DNA from: Prosthecobacter sp.
GTDB lineage: Bacteria; Verrucomicrobiota; Verrucomicrobiia; Verrucomicrobiales; Verrucomicrobiaceae
Direction: 5' to 3'
Assembly: GCF_034366625.1 (NCBI RefSeq)
Contig: NZ_JAXMIH010000009.1
Span: forward strand, 1-61,406
DNA: 61,406 bases
The position numbers and the translations under genes are program-made. Positions within the stretch are counted from its first letter, which is position 1; every line of letters starts with the position of its first letter. Below the pieces are notes generated by a model. It did not search any database and was not told the origin of the DNA. It saw nothing but the letters and a program-made list of their open reading frames with translations. Of this stretch, positions 55,097-61,406 are shown one piece after another.

Positions 55097-58000
55097 CTAC
55101 AATGCCTTGATGCGCATGTTGCGGAACTCGACCGGGCCTTTCCGCCCGCAGAGGACGAGATGACCGCGGCGTTTGGAGATGTCGAGTGGTGGGCGAAAAT
55201 TGTCTTGTACTTTCAACCGTGGGAGGTCGGCATCCTGCACGGTGGCACCATCAATGATGACAGTGACCCGGTCGTTCTGGACGATGACCTCATGACTTGC
55301 CCAGACACCCGTTGTCACGCTGGTTTTGCGATCCGGGCCTTGCATGCCGTAGATGGACGCATGCTGCTGCCAGCGTTCCATGTTTGCATGCAGTGGAGCA
55401 TTGTCGTCCAGCAGTTGGATCTCGAAGCCGGTGTGAGAGAGGGATTTGAAAGTTCCTTTGTCCTCCGCGCACCAAACACCAATACCGCTGTTGCCACCTG
55501 GCGAGAGGCGCAGGTCAAACTTCAGGTGAAAGCTGCCATACTCCTTGTCTGAAATTAAATCGCTGCCGGTGGCTGTGCTGGTGAGCACCGCGCTGATGAT
55601 CTGGTAGCCGGTGGTGTCACCTTTCCACCTGACGAGCGTGGTGCCGTCACAGAGCGGCGTCCAGACGGGTTGTCCGGGTTTCGTTTGGAGATCCAGCGCG
55701 AGTTGCCTGCTTCCGGCGGCGAGTGTGTTCATCGGCATGCGTGCGATGGCCTGGCTCGGCAGCCGCATGACGAGCAGGTCACTCTCGATTCCAACAAAAT
55801 CTGCGAGGATGTCTTTTCCCTGGGTGTCGCTCCAAACGAACATTTGTTTGAGAGGAAAGCTAGGAGGTGCGGGGGCTGCTGGAATCGGGGCCGAGGAGGA
55901 CGTGGTGGTGAGCGGAGCCTCTGCCAGCGGGGTGATCTGCCGGTTCTGCACGGCTTCACGCAGTGCTTTGATGGTGTAGGCCTCGTTCTTGCGCTTGTTG
56001 CGCAGAAGTTCAGCCTCGTAGGTTGCGAGCGTCTTGGTGTAGATGTCGTAGAGAGGGATGGTGACTTTTTCGCGCTCCGTCAGGTGCCGTTTGGCAGTGT
56101 CTCGATAAGTCTTTCGCAAGCTGGTGAGGACGGGATGATCCGTTGCGATGTCGGCAGGCATGTTCTGGCCGGAACGTATCAGGGCGATCTCTGCCTCGAT
56201 GATCGAAACTGCATTGCGCATCTCAGGACGTGGCCGGATTTCCGCCAGCCTACGTTGCAGAGCCTGGAGATACTGCTCGCGAAGCGTGCTCATGGCTTCC
56301 CGCCAAGGCTGGGCGGCATCCTTTTCGTAAGCGGCGGCGAAGGAGTCGTCGAGCGCGGAAACGCGTGCGTCGTTGATGGAGAGGGGCGCGGAGTTGTCCC
56401 ACTCCACGAGGAAGGCACGGATGGACTGATTGATTTTCACAGCCTCGTCTTCGAACAGGTCATTCCAGCCACCGTCAGGCCCGTAAAAGTAGGTCATATA
56501 CTCCAGCTTGGCATTGGGACCGGCGCCGTTGGGTTCGCCAGTGCCATCCGGATTGCGTGCCCAGGCGGTGAAACTCCAAGGTTCCCCGGTGATCCAGCGC
56601 CATTTGCCATTGGGGGTCAGTTCGCCGCCGAGGGTTACTGCTTTGATGCCGGGCGGCAACGAGCGTTGGAGCCATCGCTGCTCTTCGCTGCTGGTGATGG
56701 TGGCCAGGTGCCCTCCCATGACCTCGGCCCTGCGTTTGGCGTCGTTCCAGGTGATCGGACCGGGAACAAACTTGTACCGTGAGGTCTTGTAGGACAAGGC
56801 ATCGGCGGGAATCGAGGTGGATTGGGTACGTACGCGTTTGGAAAGCGGCGTGATTGAAGGTGGTGCAGCGGTGGTGGATGGCGGTGTGACGACGGCCACA
56901 GGGATGGTGGGCGTGGGTTGCGGAACAGGCGCGGTGGTCATTGATGAGGCTGCCGCAGTGCTCGCTGGTGCAGTTGGCTCAGGCACGACTGGCGCTGGCT
57001 TTTCGACAGTTGCAGTTGCCGCAGGAGTGGCTGGAGGCGGTGGTGTGGTGGCGGTGGGAGGTGAGGGTGTCTGCACTGGAGCAGGCGGAGTGGTGGGCTC
57101 AGCGCTTGCGGCAGTCTTTGGCGGTGTGTTCTGGATTTTCTCCCAATAGAACCCGGCTGCGAGGCTGCCGAGCACCAGCAGCGCTGCCTGTCGTAGGAAA
57201 GAACCGCCACGCCGGATGACGACAGGCTCGGTTTCTTCGATCTCCCTGTCGCTTTCCTCCTCCGGCCTCTGGGGGCGTGCATCTGTCGGCAGCGCGGCGT
57301 GGGCATGAGAATCATCAGCGGACACCTTGGCCACTGGTTGGGTCAGGATGGCGTCCAAGTCCGCACGGAGCGCTTCGGCGGATTGGTAGCGCAGGTCACG
57401 GTCATTGCGCAGCGCCTTGATGATGATGGCATCAAAGCGCGGGTCCGTGCCGGGCACCTGCTCCGAAGGCATTTCAAACATGCCCTGCGGCAGGCTGCCG
57501 GTGAGCATCTGGAAGAGCATGACCCCCACAGCATACAGATCCGCGCGATGATCCACCGCCGCGCCGAGCGTCAGCGTTTCGGGGGCCATGTAATGCAGCG
57601 TGCCCATGGCTGTGCCGCTGCGGGTGAGACCGGATTCGCCGCCTTGGTTGATTTTGGCGAGGCCGAAGTCCGCCACCTTCACCACGCCGTCGTAGCCGAG
57701 CATGATGTTGGCCGGCTTGATGTCACGGTGGATGATGCCACGCTCGTGGGCGTATTGCAGGGCGTCGCAAACATGAGCGGTGATGGCCAGCGCGTGCTCG
57801 GCGGGCAGCCGGCCCTGCCGGGCCACCATGCGCGAGACATCCGTGCCCTCGACATACTCCATCACGATGTACAGTGTTCCGTCTGCTGCCTCGCCGGAGT
57901 CGTGCACGGCGACGATGCCTGGGTGGTTCAGCCGGGCCATCGCTCGCGCCTCGTTTTTGAAACGTTCGGCGTAGCTGTCATCCACCTCATCCAGGCCGGG

Positions 58001-58234
58001 TGGCAGAATCTTGATGGCGACAGCCCGGTCGAGGTTCAACTGCCGCCCCTGATAAACCGCACCCATGCCACCGCGTCCCAGCAGCTTCGTGATCTCATAC
58101 TGTGGCAGCAAGACCTGAAGCTCCTCCACACTCGGTGGCTGCCAGAATTTCGACCGCTTCACAGGGTTGGGGGTGATGACCTTATCCCCGGCTGGTGGCG
58201 GTGCGGATGAAGCGGGTGAAAGATCTTCATTCAT
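55097..58234 (-). CDS. Ser/Thr protein kinase fused to lectin-like and 3-keto-disaccharide-hydrolase-like domains
   Basis: 1045 residues. Cytoplasmic kinase about 45-300: GRGGMGAV (53-60), Lys75, HRDIKPAN (169-176), DFGLA (189-193). One membrane helix at about 347-363, a long Pro/Thr/Ala-rich linker (370-465), then a C-type-lectin-like fold (480-612: 'WNDAKRRAEVMGGHLATITS', 'GGWNDLFEDEAV'). A helical region follows (635-770), then a C-terminal concanavalin-like domain of the DUF1080/3-keto-disaccharide hydrolase type (about 860-1045: 'GGNSGIGVWCAEDKG', 'GFEIQLLDDN'). The topology suggests extracellular ligand sensing coupled to cytoplasmic phosphorylation. Targets are unknown. It is convergent with hisC (3 bp). 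Confidence 0.9.
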   Translation of the reverse strand: MNEDLSPASSAPPPAGDKVITPNPVKRSKFWQPPSVEELQVLLPQYEITKLLGRGGMGAVYQGRQLNLDRAVAIKILPPGLDEVDDSYAERFKNEARAMARLNHPGIVAVHDSGEAADGTLYIVMEYVEGTDVSRMVARQGRLPAEHALAITAHVCDALQYAHERGIIHRDIKPANIMLGYDGVVKVADFGLAKINQGGESGLTRSGTAMGTLHYMAPETLTLGAAVDHRADLYAVGVMLFQMLTGSLPQGMFEMPSEQVPGTDPRFDAIIIKALRNDRDLRYQSAEALRADLDAILTQPVAKVSADDSHAHAALPTDARPQRPEEESDREIEETEPVVIRRGGSFLRQAALLVLGSLAAGFYWEKIQNTPPKTAASAEPTTPPAPVQTPSPPTATTPPPPATPAATATVEKPAPVVPEPTAPASTAAASSMTTAPVPQPTPTIPVAVVTPPSTTAAPPSITPLSKRVRTQSTSIPADALSYKTSRYKFVPGPITWNDAKRRAEVMGGHLATITSSEEQRWLQRSLPPGIKAVTLGGELTPNGKWRWITGEPWSFTAWARNPDGTGEPNGAGPNAKLEYMTYFYGPDGGWNDLFEDEAVKINQSIRAFLVEWDNSAPLSINDARVSALDDSFAAAYEKDAAQPWREAMSTLREQYLQALQRRLAEIRPRPEMRNAVSIIEAEIALIRSGQNMPADIATDHPVLTSLRKTYRDTAKRHLTEREKVTIPLYDIYTKTLATYEAELLRNKRKNEAYTIKALREAVQNRQITPLAEAPLTTTSSSAPIPAAPAPPSFPLKQMFVWSDTQGKDILADFVGIESDLLVMRLPSQAIARMPMNTLAAGSRQLALDLQTKPGQPVWTPLCDGTTLVRWKGDTTGYQIISAVLTSTATGSDLISDKEYGSFHLKFDLRLSPGGNSGIGVWCAEDKGTFKSLSHTGFEIQLLDDNAPLHANMERWQQHASIYGMQGPDRKTSVTTGVWASHEVIVQNDRVTVIIDGATVQDADLPRLKVQDNFRPPLDISKRRGHLVLCGRKGPVEFRNMRIKAL

Positions 58235-58293
58235 GACTCAGCGGAAATTCCTGCCTTCATTAGCGGAAACCACCGCGTCTGCCAATCGAAGAA

Positions 58294-59037
58294 TCACCCG
58301 GCTCGGTGGGATCGTCCCTGCCTCACACGCCACACATCCCTCGCCATGCGAAACGAATCGCGCACAAGATGCACATGCCCGCCGGGCGTTTCGAACCAGG
58401 AGATGGGGATTTCGTGGAACGGGCAGCCGGTGTCGTGCAGGGCGGCGAGGAGTTCAACATCGAAGGCGAAGCCGTGGATGCGCAGGGCAGGGGCGATGCG
58501 CTGGTAGGTGCTGCGGGGGACGAGTTTCAAGCCGCATTGGCTGTCGTGAATGCGGATGTGCAGCAGCGTGGAGACGAGCGAGCCAAACACATGGCCGATG
58601 AGGCGGCGCTTCCATTGGCGATGCACCTTCCGGCCAAACTGGCCCAGGCGCGAAGCGAACAGCGCGGTGTGCGGTGTCGGTTGCTTGCGGGCGAGATGGA
58701 TGAGCCGGACGACCTCGGCGGCGGAGCAGGAGCCGTCCGCATCGACGAAACCGAGCCAGTCGGCGGTTTTCTCCATGTTCCAGCCGGTGTAAACCGCGCC
58801 GCCTTTGCCGAGATTGTCCGGCATGAAGAGCGGATCGAGCAGATACGGATGCTTCTCGCACAGCGGTGTGATGATGGCGCGCATGCGGGCGGCCTCGGCA
58901 TCGTCCGAGCCGTCTTCGACCACGCGAATCGTCACATCGCCGAGTTCATGCGTCACCGCGCACAATTCCGCGAGGAAGGGGCCGATGCGTCCGCTCTCCT
59001 GGTAGCAAGGGATGACGAGGTGGACGGTGGCGGGCAT
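58294..59037 (-). CDS. Family 2 glycosyltransferase (dolichyl/polyprenyl-phosphate glucose type)
   Basis: 247 residues. 'VHLVIPCYQESGRIGPFL', 'VVEDGSDD', the metal motif VDADGS and 'RIHDSQCGLKLV' match GT2 enzymes that load sugars on polyprenyl phosphate. No C-terminal membrane helices are evident, so it acts as a soluble or peripheral enzyme. It lies 59 bp upstream of the kinase gene, same strand. Sugar and acceptor are not determined. The start at 59037 is chosen; 59133 would add an unrelated leader. Confidence 0.85.
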   Translation of the reverse strand: MPATVHLVIPCYQESGRIGPFLAELCAVTHELGDVTIRVVEDGSDDAEAARMRAIITPLCEKHPYLLDPLFMPDNLGKGGAVYTGWNMEKTADWLGFVDADGSCSAAEVVRLIHLARKQPTPHTALFASRLGQFGRKVHRQWKRRLIGHVFGSLVSTLLHIRIHDSQCGLKLVPRSTYQRIAPALRIHGFAFDVELLAALHDTGCPFHEIPISWFETPGGHVHLVRDSFRMARDVWRVRQGRSHRAG

Positions 59038-59118
59038 GTGGCTGGATAGAAAAGTGGAAATGGGAAAATGGAAATTGGAAAGTGGACGGACTGTGTCTTT
59101 GTCATCACGCCTCCAACC

Positions 59119-59880
59119 ATGCGTTTCCCGCAACTTTTATCCGCGAGCCTGCTGATCCTGGCGCTGTCCTCGTGCAGTTCCACGAACCGTCTGTTCAAGG
59201 CGGGGCTGGTGGCTCCCTCGCCGTTTTTTGAGCAGCCGTGGCTGGCGCAGAATGGCGGGGAACAACTGCCGTTTCAAAAAGTGTGGACCACGCCGGACCG
59301 GCAGGTGCTGGCGGAGGGATTGAAAACGCGCAAGCTCCACATCGCTCCCGTGACGCTGGCCTACCTGCGGCCGATGAGCAAGACGCTCGCCTCGCAGGAG
59401 ATCGCCTGGGGCGTGCAGCGGCAGGAAGCGGCCATCGCCATGCGGCTGCGGGAGGAATTCATCGCCGCCTTCCGCCGCTCGCCACGCCCCTTCTACCAGC
59501 TCGTGAACAAGCCGGGACCGGACACGCTCACACTTCAGCTCGCCCTCATCGAACTTCACCCCACCAGCCCGAAGGGCAATGCGGTGATGACCGTGCTCAA
59601 ATTCGCCGTCACCCCCGTCGCCTCGCTCGGTCGCTTCTTCACCAAGGGAACCATCGCCATCGAAGGCAAGGTGCTCGTCTCCAAAACCGGCCGCGCCTAC
59701 TTCCAGTTCGCCGACAACGAGTCCGACAAGCTCACCTTCATCAACACACGCGACTACCAGCCCTACGGCCACGCCGTGAACACGATCCGCGACTGGGCCG
59801 TGCAGTACGAGGCCATGACGCGCAGCCCGCGCGGCTGGCGGGTGAAGGATTCAAGCTCAGTGACGTTGCGGCCGAATTGA
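59119..59880 (+). CDS. DUF3313-like lipoprotein
   Basis: 253 residues with a lipobox (LILALSSCSS, Cys19). The 'HIAPVTLAYLRPMSKTLASQ' segment and the C-terminal 'NTIRDWAVQYEAMT' fit DUF3313-type outer-membrane lipoproteins. Function unknown. An upstream ATG (59068) would bury the signal. The 81 bp to the divergent GT2 gene contain a purine-rich stretch (59050-59085) of repeated GGAAA-type units. Confidence 0.7.
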   Translation: MRFPQLLSASLLILALSSCSSTNRLFKAGLVAPSPFFEQPWLAQNGGEQLPFQKVWTTPDRQVLAEGLKTRKLHIAPVTLAYLRPMSKTLASQEIAWGVQRQEAAIAMRLREEFIAAFRRSPRPFYQLVNKPGPDTLTLQLALIELHPTSPKGNAVMTVLKFAVTPVASLGRFFTKGTIAIEGKVLVSKTGRAYFQFADNESDKLTFINTRDYQPYGHAVNTIRDWAVQYEAMTRSPRGWRVKDSSSVTLRPN

Positions 59881-59945
59881 CGTAGCTGCGTTCGCCAGAA
59901 CGCGGGTCAAGGAATGGTTAAGTATCGGCCTCGCTGGATTGGAAA

Positions 59946-59968
59946 GGAGCGCGGGCACACTTGCCCGC
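59946..59968 (+). repeat. 23-nt hairpin element (family 3), unit
   Basis: GGAGC then GCGGGCA-CACT-TGCCCGC: a perfect 7-bp stem. It shares its GGAGCGCGG lead and 23-nt length with the units at 60009, 61264 and 61354, while the stem sequence differs. It is in the gap between convergent genes. Confidence 0.75.
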
Positions 59969-60008
59969 CATCAAAAAAAGCAAGGTGGCGGAGCCGCGAA
60001 GAAAAGAA

Positions 60009-60031
60009 GCGGACTCGGAGGTCCGCGCTCC
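60009..60031 (-). repeat. 23-nt hairpin element (family 3), unit
   Basis: GCGGAC-TCGGAG-GTCCGC followed by GCTCC on the plus strand; read on the minus strand it begins GGAGCGCGG like the others. Identical to 61354-61376. It lies just 3' of the DGQHR gene stop (60037) and could terminate it. Confidence 0.8.
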
Positions 60032-60036
60032 TACCG

Positions 60037-61173
60037 CTACTCGCCCTTCTGCCGTCCCGCGGCACGCACCGGGATGCTGGCAGCCTTCGCCAGTTCACGA
60101 TGAATGCGTGCGACGCGCTCCACCTGGCCTTTGGCAGGGAAGCGTTCATAGAATCCTTCGGCACGAAACACCCGCACCTGCTCGCTCCAGGGTGCCAGGC
60201 GGTAACGCCAGCGCTCAACGCGTCCTTCTTCGGGCTCCGCGTCCTGGGCGGCCAGGTCGGCGCAGACGCGGATCATCGCCTTGATGCTTACCGGTCGCGT
60301 GATCATGTAGGCGCTGTTGCCCCAGGCCTCCGCCATCACCTGCGCTGCCGCTTTGAGGAAGTCCCGCACGATGGCGTAGTAGTTTCCGGCGTGACGACGG
60401 TCGGTGCCGGTGCGCTCGATCTTCTTCCAGGCGCTCTTCACCCAGCGATGGATCTCGTTGTAGAGTTCGGCCTGCAGGATCCACTTCTCCTGCTTGCTGC
60501 GTCCGCCCAGCCGGTTGATGCGGTAGCGCAGCGGACTGTCGGCTTCGCGGTAGAGCATCTCCGCAATGTGCGCCGCGAAGCGCCGGTCCGGCTCCGCCCA
60601 TGAGACGCGCTCGTACAGATCCACCAGATGGCTTTTGTTGATGCGCGTGGGCGTGGAGTTGATGATCACAAACATCTCCGTGGCGAAATCCTCACTGCGT
60701 CCGTCGAAGATGACGCAGGGCACCGTGATGTTGGCCGCGTCATCGGGATGCGTGCGGTGGAAAAACTCCAGTGCCGCGAGGCGGTGCTGCCCGTCGATGA
60801 TCAGGAACTGCTCCTCCGGCTCCTGCAGGCGTCCCGTCGTTCCGCCATCCATCGCGTCAAAGCGCAGCTTCTGCGGCGTGAACAGCAGCACCGTGCCGGG
60901 AATGGGCGGCTGGCTCACCGCCGTTTCGTAGAAGTTGCGAATGGCGGCGACCTTCGACCGCGACAGCTCGCGCTGGAAGGCCTTGTCACTGCGCTCGATG
61001 CGCGCAATGAACTGCGCCAGGTCGTTGTCCGTCTCCACCGCCGCCGGCTGGATGCTGCCGCCCTCATCATCGTAATAGCGGCTGATGAAGCGGACCTTCT
61101 TGAGCAGTGCCGCCGAAGGATAGGCGGCGAAATAAAAGACGGCATCCTTCTGGCGAATCTGCGTGGCGATCAT
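60037..61173 (-). CDS. DGQHR-domain protein (DndB/DpdB-like)
   Basis: 378 residues. The defining motif IIDGQHRLAAL is at 125-135, within an alpha/beta domain. DGQHR proteins include DndB, the regulator of DNA phosphorothioation, and DpdB of the 7-deazaguanine DNA system; they resemble ParB/Srx-type folds. No dnd, dpd, dpt or restriction genes are beside it in the window, so its role is open. A later region (about 180-330) is helix-rich with several basic residues. Its upstream side holds two family 3 elements and the window edge. Confidence 0.85.
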   Translation of the reverse strand: MIATQIRQKDAVFYFAAYPSAALLKKVRFISRYYDDEGGSIQPAAVETDNDLAQFIARIERSDKAFQRELSRSKVAAIRNFYETAVSQPPIPGTVLLFTPQKLRFDAMDGGTTGRLQEPEEQFLIIDGQHRLAALEFFHRTHPDDAANITVPCVIFDGRSEDFATEMFVIINSTPTRINKSHLVDLYERVSWAEPDRRFAAHIAEMLYREADSPLRYRINRLGGRSKQEKWILQAELYNEIHRWVKSAWKKIERTGTDRRHAGNYYAIVRDFLKAAAQVMAEAWGNSAYMITRPVSIKAMIRVCADLAAQDAEPEEGRVERWRYRLAPWSEQVRVFRAEGFYERFPAKGQVERVARIHRELAKAASIPVRAAGRQKGE

Positions 61174-61263
61174 AGGAGAAAGCGGTGATTGCCCCGGATG
61201 CTGACAGGAACGTCAACCGCCGTCAACCCTCAACACAGGGAACGTTTTCCGCTCGCCATCCTG

Positions 61264-61286
61264 GGAGCGCGGCTCTCCGAAGCCGC
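61264..61286 (+). repeat. 23-nt hairpin element (family 3), unit
   Basis: GGAGC then GCGGCT-CTCCGA-AGCCGC: a perfect 6-bp stem with a CTCCGA loop. Same lead and length as the other units, different stem. Confidence 0.75.
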
Positions 61287-61353
61287 AGCCCTCCGCCAAA
61301 GGGGAAAAACGCTTCAGTCCTGTTCGTGGCCAGATCGTTTTTGTGCCACTTCT

Positions 61354-61376
61354 GCGGACTCGGAGGTCCGCGCTCC
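61354..61376 (-). repeat. 23-nt hairpin element (family 3), unit
   Basis: Exact copy of 60009-60031, about 1.35 kb away: GCGGAC-TCGGAG-GTCCGC then GCTCC on the plus strand. Confidence 0.8.
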
Positions 61377-61406
61377 GCCGTATTCAAACCCTTCATCTTC
61401 AAAGCC

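Larger units (their letters stand above)
61174..61406. other. Intergenic at the right edge, carries two hairpin elements
   Basis: No open frame worth calling. It holds the 23-nt units at 61264 and 61354 and probably the DGQHR promoter, for which I see no clear boxes. Confidence 0.5.

Overview
This is a GC-rich (roughly 60 percent by eye), gene-dense bacterial chromosomal segment with no tRNA, rRNA or CRISPR array that I can see. The gene mix suggests a Verrucomicrobiota genome, Prosthecobacter/Verrucomicrobium-like. Pointers are a DUF6600 Tyr/Trp-rich secreted protein, a Tat-exported Gfo/Idh/MocA oxidoreductase, a Ser/Thr kinase fused to extracellular lectin-like and 3-keto-disaccharide-hydrolase-like domains, a subclass B3 metallo-beta-lactamase, and many dispersed short hairpin repeats. 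The phylum is an inference; no rRNA or marker gene fixes it.

Layout. Bases 1-3.1 kb hold the cut end of an IS3-type insertion sequence butting against a 41-bp hairpin repeat, then two envelope proteins (a Tyr-rich lipoprotein and a DUF6600 protein with a Pro/Ser repeat tail). 3.1-16 kb is mixed metabolism and envelope: glucuronate isomerase, a zinc aminopeptidase lipoprotein, a B3 beta-lactamase, a CCA/poly(A) polymerase, a coupled Lrp regulator-aminotransferase pair, an SGNH hydrolase, several unknowns and a fatty-acid desaturase. 16-30 kb is the most unusual block. A single 2941-residue iterative type I polyketide synthase (KS-AT-DH-cMT-ER-KR-ACP-thioester reductase) is transcribed divergently from two tandem, equal-length FtsX-type ABC permeases, and converges on the desaturase.

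30-41 kb carries a coiled-coil membrane protein, an iscA-hscB pair, two small unknowns, the Tat oxidoreductase, a 1538-residue hybrid sensor kinase with six PAS domains, and a cbpA-cbpM chaperone pair. 41-45 kb is a compact Mla-type lipid transport operon (STAS-permease, ATPase, MCE protein, PqiC-like lipoprotein). It is followed at once by an unusual operon of acyl-CoA synthetase, E1-alpha, E1-beta, E2 and an acyl carrier protein (44.9-50.1 kb). 50-61 kb contains inorganic pyrophosphatase, MgtC-like and DUF2238 membrane proteins, hisC, the kinase fusion, a family 2 glycosyltransferase, a DUF3313 lipoprotein and an orphan DGQHR-domain protein, with several copies of a 23-nt hairpin element.

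How the parts fit. Much of the window concerns envelope lipids and surface: polyketide/fatty chain synthesis, desaturation, candidate export, Mla-type lipid trafficking and several lipoproteins. The best candidate for an undescribed system is the PKS / twin-permease / desaturase block; the E1-E2-ACP operon is second. Neither product nor function can be proved from sequence alone.
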